A stretch of 64,000 nt of DNA from an uncultured Clostridia bacterium (GTDB taxonomy: Bacteria; Bacillota; Clostridia; Christensenellales; UBA1242): the NCBI GenBank assembly GCA_934754475.1, contig CAKVHV010000002.1, positions 186,001 through 250,000 of the forward strand, read 5' to 3'. The notes under the pieces were generated by a model that had not been told where the DNA came from, ran no database searches, and was given only the letters and a program-made list of their open reading frames with translations. Below, in pieces: positions 36,654 to 45,227 of this stretch (positions are counted from its first letter, which is position 1; every line of letters begins with the position of its first letter). The position numbers and the translations under genes are program-made.

Positions 36654-37640
36654 TTATTCACATTGAAGCACTGTAATTGCTATTGCTTCGACTATATCTT
36701 GAACACTTGCGCCCCTACTTACATCGTTAATAGGTTTTCGCATACCTTGAGCAATTGGACCAACTGCACTAAATCCACCAAATCTTTGCATAATCTTATA
36801 GCCGATATTTCCTGCAGACAAATTTGGGAATATCAAAACATTAGCATCGCCTTGGATAGGACTATTTGGCGCTTTGAGTTTTGCAACACTAGGCACAATA
36901 GCACTATCTAATTGCATCTCACCGTCAAACACAAAATCTACATTTTGAGTTTTCAAAAGTTCTTTGGCTGTTCGCATCTTAACTGCATCATCACCTTCAG
37001 CACTACCAAGAGTCGAATAACTCAAAAGTGCAACTTTTGGATTCTCTATTCCGCCAATCACCCTTGCTGACTCAGCACTAAGTTTGGCAATCCCAACAAT
37101 TTCTTCGGCAGTCGGATTAATATTAACTCCACAATCCGAAAGAATGTAAGTCTTATCGTCTCTAGTCATTACAAAGAAACTTGAAATTTTTGTTTCTTTT
37201 GTCTTGCCTTTAATAATTTGAAAAGCAGGTTTGAAGGTTTCGGCTGTTGCAATCTCAGCTCCAGCAACCAATCCATCAGCAAGCCCCAAATCAACGATCA
37301 TTGTTCCGAAGTACACTGAATTTTCAATAAGTTTGTCTGCATCTTCTTTTGTAACACCCTTATCTTTACGTTTTTCATAGAGTGCCGAACTGAGCATTTC
37401 CCTTATTTCATGAGTTTTGATGTTGACAACTTTTAAAAACTCATTTTCGACGATATTATTACTAGAAATAAATTCGTCATTGTCTGTAAGCAAAATAATT
37501 TTTGCAATTTTTTGAGTACTTGCAAGTACACCCGCATCCAAAACTCTTTTGCTAAAGTACGCTTCGGGAAGAACAATAGTACGTACATTTTTTTGTGCTT
37601 TTTCCTTCCATAATTCATTCAAAGTTTGTGTTTTTTTCAT
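36654..37640 (-). CDS. pta: Phosphate acetyltransferase
   Basis: The 328-residue protein has the short Pta form: IVLPEAYFSKRVLDAG, GLADGLVAGAEIATAETFKPAFQIIK, SYSTLGSAEGDDAVKMRTA, and near the end PNLSAGNIGYKIMQRFGGFSAVGPIAQGM. It makes acetyl phosphate from acetyl-CoA and phosphate. It lacks the N-terminal regulatory domains of the long enterobacterial enzyme. Confidence 0.97.
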   Translation of the reverse strand: MKKTQTLNELWKEKAQKNVRTIVLPEAYFSKRVLDAGVLASTQKIAKIILLTDNDEFISSNNIVENEFLKVVNIKTHEIREMLSSALYEKRKDKGVTKEDADKLIENSVYFGTMIVDLGLADGLVAGAEIATAETFKPAFQIIKGKTKETKISSFFVMTRDDKTYILSDCGVNINPTAEEIVGIAKLSAESARVIGGIENPKVALLSYSTLGSAEGDDAVKMRTAKELLKTQNVDFVFDGEMQLDSAIVPSVAKLKAPNSPIQGDANVLIFPNLSAGNIGYKIMQRFGGFSAVGPIAQGMRKPINDVSRGASVQDIVEAIAITVLQCE

Positions 37641-37777
37641 AAAAATTCAAAATCCTTAAAGATTTATTTGTTAAATTTTATTAATTGTATTACAATTTAC
37701 TAAATAATAAACCAAAAAATTTAACATACTTAGTTTACTAAAATTTAATCAAATTGTAAATTAATTTAGGAGCAAAT

Positions 37778-39040
37778 ATGAAAATCTGTGCAATAATTTG
37801 TGAATACAACCCCTTACACTACGGACATTTGTATCATATCCAAAAAGCCAAAGAACTAAGCGGTTGTGATGCTGTTATGTGTATTCAAGCAGGAAACTTT
37901 ACTCAACGTGGCGAACCCGCAATTACAAACAAATATGTTAGAGCGAGAATGGCATTGGAAGCCGGAGCAGATATTGTTGTTCAAATCCCTACTGCATATT
38001 GTTGCAGTTCGGCAGAGATATTTGCTTTGGCGGGAGTTAAGATTGCTAATTCATTTGACGATGTTACTCATCTTGCTTTCGGATGTGAGACTGAGAACTT
38101 TGAACTTCTCAAGGAAATTGCCAAATATTTTGCAAACGAACCAAAAGAATACAAAGAAAAACTTAAGAAATTTTTAGACATGGGAGATAGTTTGCCAGTT
38201 AGTCGTCAAAAAGCAATTGAAGAGTTGATGAAAGAAGACAAGGTTGAGTTTAGCGAAATCACCGAAACTTTGAATATTCTCACCAAGCCTAATAATATTC
38301 TTGCAATTGAATATCTCAAAGCATTAATTAGAACCAAGAGCAAAATTGAGCCAATATTTACAACTAGGTCAAATAGCGATTACAATTCCGCCGACCTTAA
38401 TGGCAAAGATAGTAGTGCTACTGCAATCAGAACAAAACTACTCAGCAAACAAAAAATTAAATCCATCAAAAAACTCGTTCCATCGTTTACTTACAGACTT
38501 CTCAAAGACGACATGGATGAATATGGCTTGCCAGACTTAAATCTATATAACGACCTTTGTTCTTATGTTGTCAAGACAAGTTTGGCTAGCGATTACAAAA
38601 ACGTTTATGATGTATCCGAAGGAATTGAAAATAGATTTTTGGAAAGTGCCAAAAAGTTCAAAGACTTTAACGAGTTGCTTCTTGATGTCAAAACGAAAAG
38701 ATACACATACACTAGACTCAAAAGAATTGTACTTAGACTGCTTTTGAAAATAGACAAAAATATTGTCTCCGAAATTTATAAAATGGATAAACTCCCTTTT
38801 ATCAAAGTTTTGGCATTTAATGCAGAAAAAAAGGATTGTTTAAGTTCGGTTAGTGCTAATACAAATCTAATCATTCGAAATAGCAATATCGTACGTAATC
38901 CAAGCGAAGAATATGTGACACTTGCAAATATCGAAGATAGAGCAAATGCGGTATTTAATTTACTTCTCAAAAAGAGCAAAACTATTCCAAACTTTGCACC
39001 CGACCTTTATACCCAAAGTGTCAAATACACCAAAAAATAA
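37778..39040 (+). CDS. tmcAL: tRNA(Met) cytidine acetate ligase TmcAL (YlbM)
   Basis: The 420-residue protein starts MKICAIICEYNPLHYGHLYH, with the nucleotidyltransferase HxGH motif, and has AGNFTQRGEPAITNKYVRA and later DSSATAIRTKL. TmcAL activates acetate with ATP and acetylates C34 of elongator tRNA-Met. It diverges from pta-ackA, which makes and uses the acetate pool. TAGGAG lies before the ATG. Confidence 0.93.
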   Translation: MKICAIICEYNPLHYGHLYHIQKAKELSGCDAVMCIQAGNFTQRGEPAITNKYVRARMALEAGADIVVQIPTAYCCSSAEIFALAGVKIANSFDDVTHLAFGCETENFELLKEIAKYFANEPKEYKEKLKKFLDMGDSLPVSRQKAIEELMKEDKVEFSEITETLNILTKPNNILAIEYLKALIRTKSKIEPIFTTRSNSDYNSADLNGKDSSATAIRTKLLSKQKIKSIKKLVPSFTYRLLKDDMDEYGLPDLNLYNDLCSYVVKTSLASDYKNVYDVSEGIENRFLESAKKFKDFNELLLDVKTKRYTYTRLKRIVLRLLLKIDKNIVSEIYKMDKLPFIKVLAFNAEKKDCLSSVSANTNLIIRNSNIVRNPSEEYVTLANIEDRANAVFNLLLKKSKTIPNFAPDLYTQSVKYTKK

Positions 39041-39041
39041 C

Positions 39042-39076
39042 AAAAAATTACTGGACTTAAATCCAGTAATTTTTTT
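39042..39076. terminator. Bidirectional terminator between tmcAL and gatB
   Basis: AATTACTGGA pairs with TCCAGTAATT around six bases with A and T runs on either side, serving both convergent genes. Confidence 0.9.
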
Positions 39077-40484
39077 AATTAAACATATCCTTTATGAGTT
39101 TTGAAACCAATTGTCCATTAGCCTTGCCTTGTGTATGTTTCATAACATATCCAATAATATAACTCATAACTTTAGAATCAGTCTTAAAATCTTCAACCGC
39201 CTTTGGATTTTCTACCTTAAATTTATTTAAAATTTCTACAATTGCAAACTCATCAACATTAGAAATCAAATTTAATTCTTCACAAATTGTTTTAGAAGAT
39301 TTTTTTGTTTCAATAGTTTTTTCTAAACAAACAAGAGCATTAGTTCTTGTTAACTTTTGTTCATCTACAAGTTTAATTAAATATATAAAATCTCCTTCAC
39401 TAATTAATTCGGATAATTTTTTGTCTTTGTTCTTGTTCAATCTAAACAAGTCAACAATAATCCAGTTAGCAATTTTCTTCGGATTATTATACAAACTAAC
39501 ACATTTATTATAATAATCGGTAATGTTTTTATCACTTGTAAGCAAATTTGCATCATTTGTAGATAATTGATACTTTTCAATATAAAGTTTTCTCAATTCT
39601 TCTGGCAAGATAGGGATTGTTTTTCTAATTCTTTCAATATCATCATCTGTTATAATAATCGGCAAAATATCTGGGTCAGGGAAATATCTATAATCCATAG
39701 ATTCTTCCTTTGAACGCATACAATAATTCTCTTGTAAATCATCATCCCATTTTCTTGTCTCTTGTTTAACAGACAATCCACTATTTAGAACTTCTTTTTG
39801 TCTTTCTATTTCAAAATTAATTGCACTTGATACACTTTTAAAAGAGTTGATATTCTTCATTTCGGTTCTAGTTCCCAATGTTTTTGAACCTTGTGGCTTA
39901 AGTGAAATATTTACATCAACTCGGAGTCCGCCTTCTTCCATTTTGCAATCTGCTATTCCACAAAAAACTAGTTTTTCTCTAATCTTCTTTAAAAATTCAT
40001 CAACTTCTTGTGCATTTTCAAAAACTGGCTCGGTTACGATTTCAATGAGCGGTGTTCCACCCCTATTGTAATCTATAAGTGTACCTTGACTCTTCCCCAT
40101 ATGAATTAGTTTTCCAGCATCTTCTTCTAAATGAATTCTATTAAGAGCTTTGAATTTTCCATTACTCAAAGTAATTCCACCTTGGGTGCAAAATGGATGA
40201 ACCATTTGAGAAATTTGATAAGCTTTTGGCAAATCTGGATAAAAATAATTTTTACGTTCCATTACGGCATATTTATTTATCTTACATCCAAATATTAGTC
40301 CGGCTTTTATGCACAATTCTATGGCTTGTCTATTAATCACCGGCAAAGCACCTGGCATACCGGTACAAACTGGACAAACGTTAGTATTAGGCTTACTTCC
40401 AAAAACGTTTTCACAAGAACAAAATATTTTAGTTTTGGTTTTGAGTTCAGCATGAATTTCAAGACCTATTACAACATCATACAT
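39075..40484 (-). CDS. gatB: Asp-tRNA(Asn)/Glu-tRNA(Gln) amidotransferase subunit B
   Basis: The 469-residue protein begins MYDVVIGLEIHAELKTKTKIFCSC and has PGALPVINRQAIE, YNRGGTPLIEIVTEP, MEEGGLRVDVNISL and a C-terminal tRNA-binding Yqey-like domain ending QTKGKANGQL-like (HTQGKANGQLVSKLI). GatB kinases activate the aspartyl or glutamyl residue of misacylated tRNA. AAGGAG precedes the ATG at 40484; the start overlaps the gatA stop by eight bases. Confidence 0.97.
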   Translation of the reverse strand: MYDVVIGLEIHAELKTKTKIFCSCENVFGSKPNTNVCPVCTGMPGALPVINRQAIELCIKAGLIFGCKINKYAVMERKNYFYPDLPKAYQISQMVHPFCTQGGITLSNGKFKALNRIHLEEDAGKLIHMGKSQGTLIDYNRGGTPLIEIVTEPVFENAQEVDEFLKKIREKLVFCGIADCKMEEGGLRVDVNISLKPQGSKTLGTRTEMKNINSFKSVSSAINFEIERQKEVLNSGLSVKQETRKWDDDLQENYCMRSKEESMDYRYFPDPDILPIIITDDDIERIRKTIPILPEELRKLYIEKYQLSTNDANLLTSDKNITDYYNKCVSLYNNPKKIANWIIVDLFRLNKNKDKKLSELISEGDFIYLIKLVDEQKLTRTNALVCLEKTIETKKSSKTICEELNLISNVDEFAIVEILNKFKVENPKAVEDFKTDSKVMSYIIGYVMKHTQGKANGQLVSKLIKDMFN

Positions 40485-41898
40485 AATTTTGCTCCTTACA
40501 CACATATTTTGCTATATCATATAATACAAATTCGCTTTTATTTTTTCCCATAAGTTGAAGTCCAAAAGGAAGACCAGATTCATTTACAGCATATGGAACA
40601 TTAACAGCGGGAATTCCGGCTATTGATGCTGGCACAGTAAACAAATCTTCCAAATACATGCTTACTGGGTCTAATACTTTTTCACCAACCTTAAATGCGA
40701 CATCAGGAGTGGTTGGAGTAAGTATACAATCGCAGCTGTCAAATGCACTTGCAAATTCAGATTTCAAAAGTTTTTGTAACTTTTTTGCCTTTCCATAATA
40801 TGAATCAAAATAACCACTAGATAGTACATAGTTTCCTAGAATTATTCGTCTCTTAACTTCGTCGCCAAACCCTTCACTTCTACTCATAACATAAACATCT
40901 TCTAGTGTCTTAGCATTATCGCTTCTTTTTGCATACTTAACCCCATCAAATCTTGATAAATTACTTGTCGCTTCTGCTGGGGTTAAAATATAATAGCAAG
41001 CAAGACTATTTAAAATATGTGGAACAGAAACTTCTACGATTTCCATACTATGTTTTTTTAATTTATTAATTGCTTCTTCAAAATATTTATATTGTTTTAA
41101 ATTTTTTATTTTTTCAAAAATTTCTTTGCATATTCCAATTTTATAAGAACTTTTTATTAATGAATTTCCCAAATCAGAACTTATTGATGTTTGGTCGTTT
41201 ACATCTTTTCCAGATAAAACTGAAAGCATAAGTTTATTATCTTCTATATTTCGAGTAATTGGTCCAGCTTGGTCAGTTGACGAAGCAAATGCTACAACCC
41301 CATATCTTGAAATTGTTCCATACGTTGGTTTAATACCCACAACCCCGTTAAAAGAGCTTGGCTGTCTAATCGAGCCACCAGTATCAGTACCTATTCCACA
41401 CATACAAAGACCTAGAGCAACTGCGACAGCACTTCCACCCGACGAACCACCAGCAACCAATGATTTATCAAAAGCATTTAATGTCGCCCCATAACAACTT
41501 TTTTCACAACTGCCACCCATAGCAAATTCGTCCATGTTTGTTCTTGCAAATATTATGCCATCTTCATTTTCAATTTTTTTGACTATTGTTGCACTATATG
41601 GAGCAACAAAGTCTTGCATAAATTTGCTTGCACAAGTTACCTTTTTGCCTTGAAACATTATATTATCTTTAATAACTATTGGCACACCAGCTAGTTTTCC
41701 AAGGGGTTCTTTTGCATGCACTTTTTCATCAATTCTTTTAGCTTTTTCCAAAGCATCTTCAAAAACTTCAATTATAGCATTAAAACCTGAAAACTTTTCG
41801 ACTCTTTTCAAAAAGTATTTCATAACTTCAACTGCTGAACACTTCCCAGTTTTTATCAAATAAACTAATTCTTTTATACTTAATTTCTCAAATTCCAT
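40477..41898 (-). CDS. gatA: Asp-tRNA(Asn)/Glu-tRNA(Gln) amidotransferase subunit A
   Basis: The 473-residue protein is an amidase-signature enzyme: Lys in VPIVIKDNIMF, the Ser-cisSer segment GGSSGGSAVAVALG with the nucleophile in TDTGGSIRQPSSFNG. It frees ammonia from glutamine for GatB. GGTGGTGG precedes the ATG at 41898, and the gatC stop and this start share one base in TAATG. The longer open frame upstream overlaps gatC and is not needed. Confidence 0.97.
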   Translation of the reverse strand: MEFEKLSIKELVYLIKTGKCSAVEVMKYFLKRVEKFSGFNAIIEVFEDALEKAKRIDEKVHAKEPLGKLAGVPIVIKDNIMFQGKKVTCASKFMQDFVAPYSATIVKKIENEDGIIFARTNMDEFAMGGSCEKSCYGATLNAFDKSLVAGGSSGGSAVAVALGLCMCGIGTDTGGSIRQPSSFNGVVGIKPTYGTISRYGVVAFASSTDQAGPITRNIEDNKLMLSVLSGKDVNDQTSISSDLGNSLIKSSYKIGICKEIFEKIKNLKQYKYFEEAINKLKKHSMEIVEVSVPHILNSLACYYILTPAEATSNLSRFDGVKYAKRSDNAKTLEDVYVMSRSEGFGDEVKRRIILGNYVLSSGYFDSYYGKAKKLQKLLKSEFASAFDSCDCILTPTTPDVAFKVGEKVLDPVSMYLEDLFTVPASIAGIPAVNVPYAVNESGLPFGLQLMGKNKSEFVLYDIAKYVCKEQNYV

Positions 41899-42167
41899 TA
41901 TTCCACCACCAATGGCACGTTGTAACACCCATCAACTTTTTCTGGGGCATTTTTCAAAGCATCAAACATTTTTTTATCTTTAATTTCATCTTCACGCAAT
42001 TCATCTAAACCAACACCTTCACTTTCCAAATTATCATCAAGTGACAATTTTGTTATTTCATCTACAAAAGATAAAATTTTACTAAACTCTTTTTTGAATT
42101 TTTCTTGGTTTTCAGGCTCAATACTAATTTTACTTAAATACATAAGATGATTTAAATCTATTTCCAT
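41898..42167 (-). CDS. gatC: Asp-tRNA(Asn)/Glu-tRNA(Gln) amidotransferase subunit C
   Basis: The 89-residue protein has the GatC pattern: LNHLMYLSKISIEPENQEKFKKEFSKILSFVDEI, then LREDEIKDK and NAPEKVDGCYNVPLVVE. It stabilises the GatA-GatB complex. It lies between aspS (11 bases) and gatA (one-base overlap). Confidence 0.95.
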   Translation of the reverse strand: MEIDLNHLMYLSKISIEPENQEKFKKEFSKILSFVDEITKLSLDDNLESEGVGLDELREDEIKDKKMFDALKNAPEKVDGCYNVPLVVE

Positions 42168-42178
42168 AATTTTTTCTC

Positions 42179-43903
42179 CTATCTAACTTTTATATGAATT
42201 TCACGCAATTGTTCTTCTGACACCTTTCCCGGAGCACCCATCATAACATCAATAGCTTTGCTGTTCATAGGGAATGCGACAACTTCCCTAATACTTTTTT
42301 CATCAAGTAACAACATCATAATTCTGTCTAGTCCAGGGGCGATTCCCGCATGCGGTGGTACACCATATTCAAAAGCAGTATACAAAGCACCAAATTTTTC
42401 TTTAACAACACTACTATCGTACCCAGCTATTTCAAATGCTTTTAGCATAACATCTAAATCGTAGTTTCTAACTGCTCCACTAGATAATTCAATTCCGTTG
42501 ACAACTATATCATACTGATAAGCAAGAATATCTGTAGGTTCACAAGTTTCCAAAGCCTTTAGTCCACCTTGTGGCATACTAAATGGGTTGTGACTAAACT
42601 CAATTTTATCATCGACTTTTTCATACATAGGGAAATCCACAATCCATGCAAATTTATAAATATCTTTCTGAATTAAATCTAATTTCTCAGCAATTTCTCT
42701 TCTTAACATTCCTGCTATTTTGTAACATAGATATTTATCTTTGTCTGCAATTACAAATATATCGTCTCCTATCTTTGCATGAGTTTTTTCAATTAGTAAT
42801 TTACATTCTTTTTCAGAAATAAATTTGACTATCGGTCCTTTCAAAGAGTAATCATCCAAAACTCTAACATAAGCCAGTCCTTTTCCCCCCAACTTGAGAG
42901 TTTCTTCTGTTAATTTATCAAAAAAACTTCGTGGGAGTTCCGATGTTTTAACAGCAATACCTTCAACAGTTTTCCCCCTAAAAGCATCAAATTGTGATTC
43001 TTCAAATATTTCGTCCAAAGAAACAAGTTCAAGCGGGTTGCGAAGATCTGGTTTGTCTGTTCCATATTTTATCATACTATCTTTAAATGTAATTTTTGGA
43101 AAACTCTGATCTAGTTTAAACTTTCCATATTTTTTAAATATTTTTTTGAGCAATTTTTCGCTCACTTCAAATACATCTTCTTGTGTAGCAAAACTCATTT
43201 CCATATCAACTTGATAGAACTCACCCGGCGACCTATCTGCCCTACTATCTTCATCTCTAAAGCAAGGAGCAATTTGGAAATACTTGCCAACTCCAGCACA
43301 CATAAGCAATTGTTTAAATTGTTGTGGGGCTTGTGGCAAAGCATAAAACATTCCTTTATGAAGCCTGCTAGGAACCAAAAAATCTCTAGCGCCTTCGGGG
43401 CTTGAACTAGTTAAAATTGGAGTCTGTACTTCTACAAAATCCAAATCTAAAAGTTCTTTTCTAATATCAAACATAAGACTGCTTCTAAGTTTTATCATTT
43501 GATGCATTTTGTCGCTTCTCAAATCCAGATATCTATATTTTAATCTTGTATCTTCATTGGTCTTAAAACTTTCATCAATCTCGAATGGTAATGGTTTTTT
43601 AACTTTTGACAAAACTTCCATCTTATGAATTTCAAGTTCTATAGTTCCAAGTCTAATTTTTTTGTTTATCGTATCAAAATCTCTTTGAATAATTAACCCT
43701 TCAACACTAATAACACTTTCCTTTGTAAGGGTTGTAAGCAAACTTTGGTCATGAGTTTTTAATTGCAAAACTCCATGCTCATCTCTTAAATCTATAAATA
43801 CAATCTTGCCATGGTCTCTGATGGATTTTACCCACCCAGCAATTTGTACTATTTTTCCCAAAGAACTTTCACTCAAATCTTTGGTCGTAACTTTTCTATA
43901 CAT
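42179..43903 (-). CDS. aspS: Aspartyl-tRNA synthetase, probably non-discriminating
   Basis: The 574-residue protein has the bacterial AspRS plan: OB-fold anticodon domain (WVKSIRDHGKIVFIDLRDEHG), class II motif 2 FRDEDSRADRSPGEFYQVD, a GAD insertion domain around residues 290-420, and motif 3 GIAPGLDRIMMLL. His31 in RDHG is the residue found in non-discriminating enzymes such as that of Pseudomonas aeruginosa, where the discriminating E. coli enzyme has Leu. Together with gatC-gatA-gatB in the same operon this suggests that it charges tRNA-Asn with Asp for amidation. AAGAAGG precedes the ATG. A 300-base leader with small ORFs lies upstream. Confidence 0.95.
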   Translation of the reverse strand: MYRKVTTKDLSESSLGKIVQIAGWVKSIRDHGKIVFIDLRDEHGVLQLKTHDQSLLTTLTKESVISVEGLIIQRDFDTINKKIRLGTIELEIHKMEVLSKVKKPLPFEIDESFKTNEDTRLKYRYLDLRSDKMHQMIKLRSSLMFDIRKELLDLDFVEVQTPILTSSSPEGARDFLVPSRLHKGMFYALPQAPQQFKQLLMCAGVGKYFQIAPCFRDEDSRADRSPGEFYQVDMEMSFATQEDVFEVSEKLLKKIFKKYGKFKLDQSFPKITFKDSMIKYGTDKPDLRNPLELVSLDEIFEESQFDAFRGKTVEGIAVKTSELPRSFFDKLTEETLKLGGKGLAYVRVLDDYSLKGPIVKFISEKECKLLIEKTHAKIGDDIFVIADKDKYLCYKIAGMLRREIAEKLDLIQKDIYKFAWIVDFPMYEKVDDKIEFSHNPFSMPQGGLKALETCEPTDILAYQYDIVVNGIELSSGAVRNYDLDVMLKAFEIAGYDSSVVKEKFGALYTAFEYGVPPHAGIAPGLDRIMMLLLDEKSIREVVAFPMNSKAIDVMMGAPGKVSEEQLREIHIKVR

Positions 43904-43979
43904 AATTATACCTTCTTTTATAATATTATAAATTTTATAGATTTCAAACTATTTTTATATATCTAATATTCTTTTCGCC

Positions 43980-44018
43980 CTATCGGGCATTAATAATTCC
44001 TTTAAAATAAATTTTCAT
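43980..44018 (-). CDS. Possible 12-codon leader mini-ORF before aspS
   Basis: ATG at 44018 follows AAAGGAG with good spacing and encodes MKIYFKGIINAR before TAG. The stop lies within a GCCC-GATA-GGGC hairpin. It is downstream of the leader terminator and 76 bases before aspS. Such a short frame can occur by chance; the well-placed SD is the only support. Confidence 0.35.
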   Translation of the reverse strand: MKIYFKGIINAR

Positions 44019-44048
44019 AAAACACTCCTTTTTTAAACTACATAAAAC

Positions 44049-44077
44049 AAAAAATGGAATAGGTTTTCCTATTCCAT
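44049..44077 (-). terminator. Terminator/attenuator in the aspS leader
   Basis: On the minus strand ATGGAATAGG pairs with CCTATTCCAT around AAAA and is followed by TTTTT. It lies 27 bases after the leader-ORF stop and 145 bases before aspS, so readthrough at this site would control the operon if no other promoter exists between. Confidence 0.8.
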
Positions 44078-44103
44078 AAATTTTAAATAATTAGACTAAT
44101 TAA

Positions 44104-44187
44104 TTAATAACTAACAGAAAAGAAACCCATTATATTCAATGTGCTCAAATTGTTATTATTAAGATTAGCAAGAGCTTTTCTAAACAT
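44104..44187 (-). CDS. Asn-rich 27-residue leader peptide of aspS-gatCAB
   Basis: A 28-codon frame starts at ATG 44187 behind a strong AAGGAG site and just after a consensus promoter. The peptide begins MFRKALA and then reads NLNNNNLSTLN; six of its 27 residues are Asn, five of them within a stretch of six codons. It ends IMGFFSVSY. No homology is recognised. Position between promoter and terminator, and the link of Asn codons to the Asn-tRNA-forming operon downstream, suggest a translational sensor for attenuation. A free-standing small protein or a chance ORF are alternatives. Confidence 0.6.
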   Translation of the reverse strand: MFRKALANLNNNNLSTLNIMGFFSVSY

Positions 44188-44212
44188 AATAGTTTCTCCT
44201 TGTTTTTTTGTT

Positions 44213-44241
44213 ATTGTATTACAAAAGTTCAAACATGTCAA
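44213..44241 (-). promoter_or_regulatory. Consensus promoter of the aspS leader
   Basis: On the minus strand TTGACA (44241-44236), 17 bases, TACAAT (44218-44213). Start near 44206, about 20 bases before the leader ATG. The whole 400-base gap 43904-44311 is accounted for by this promoter, the leader ORF, the terminator, the mini-ORF and the aspS ribosome site. Confidence 0.8.
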
Positions 44242-44311
44242 CACTTTAGTCAAAAAAATTTTAGCAGTATGAATTTTAAATCTATTTTAAATTTATAGAC
44301 CATTCATAAAG

Positions 44312-45088
44312 TCATTTTATCAATTTCAGAATTTCCTTTATGTGTTTTTCGGTCTCAATTCGACCTTGGTCTATAATTTTGAGTGCGTTGGTTTTTCCAA
44401 AACTCATTTGTGTAAAACCTTTTAGATTTGGCCTTAGAATAATATTCGAATTTGTAGATTTAATATTTTGCAAAGACTTAGTAAGTATATTAATTGCTCC
44501 GACTAGAGTTTCAATTGCATTTTTTGGTCTAGTTTCAATTTTGCAAAAGCCCAAAACGTCGACCGAAATTATTACGTCCGCTCCAAGATTTTTGGCTACA
44601 TCATCTGGCATATTATTAACACATCCGCCATCTATAAGCAGTTTGTTATCTTTTTTGAAAGGAACGAAAAATCCGGGAATAGATAGTGTTGACCTAACAG
44701 CATCACGAATACTACCAGCTTTAAATACCACTTCCTTTTCAGTAAGCAAATCGCACGAAACACAAGCAAATTTTGTCTTGCAATTCTCAATTTTTTTATC
44801 CGGCAAAAACTTATTGATATTTCGCATAACACCCTTACCCGAAAAAAGTCCGCTTGCATTAAAATTAACATCAAAGAAATGTATTCGTTTAAATTTGCAT
44901 GCAAACTTAGTCATTTCTTGAACACTCATGCCCGAAGCATATGCCGCACCAACAAGTCCGCCCATACTTGTTCCCACTATTATGTCTATAGGAACATTGT
45001 ATTTTTGCAAAACATCAATTACTCCAACATGCGCAAATCCAAGTGCCGAGCCACCGCTCAAAACTAATGCAACTTTTTTATCTTTCAT
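44312..45088 (-). CDS. Patatin-like phospholipase (YlbK/RssA-like)
   Basis: The 258-residue protein has the patatin elements: oxyanion loop SGGSALGFAHVG, nucleophile GTSMG (Ser41) and the dyad Asp in LLIDGGCVNNMP. It is a Ser-Asp lipid acyl hydrolase; substrate unknown. The frame opens 36 bases earlier, but AAAAAGGG precedes the ATG at 45088. Its neighbour ylbJ and the nearby tmcAL, rpmF reflect the ylbJ-ylbK-ylbM-rpmF grouping of Bacillus. Confidence 0.88.
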   Translation of the reverse strand: MKDKKVALVLSGGSALGFAHVGVIDVLQKYNVPIDIIVGTSMGGLVGAAYASGMSVQEMTKFACKFKRIHFFDVNFNASGLFSGKGVMRNINKFLPDKKIENCKTKFACVSCDLLTEKEVVFKAGSIRDAVRSTLSIPGFFVPFKKDNKLLIDGGCVNNMPDDVAKNLGADVIISVDVLGFCKIETRPKNAIETLVGAINILTKSLQNIKSTNSNIILRPNLKGFTQMSFGKTNALKIIDQGRIETEKHIKEILKLIK

Positions 45089-45227
45089 ATTTTTCCCTTT
45101 TTCTAATTTTTTCATCATATGCAAATTAGTTTAAATATGTTTAAACCAAAAAAATTTTAGATTTATTTGCACATTAATATGCACCCGCACGAATACAATA
45201 TTATTTTTAATCATATTTTAATATATA

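Noticed and set aside
42885..42890. C6 run in aspS as a phase-variable tract
   Set aside because: Six bases are too few, and the run encodes ordinary Gly codons in a conserved protein.
43904..44311. T-box riboswitch upstream of aspS
   Set aside because: The conserved T-box sequence (AGGGTGGNACCGCG-like) is absent; a leader ORF and simple terminator are seen instead.
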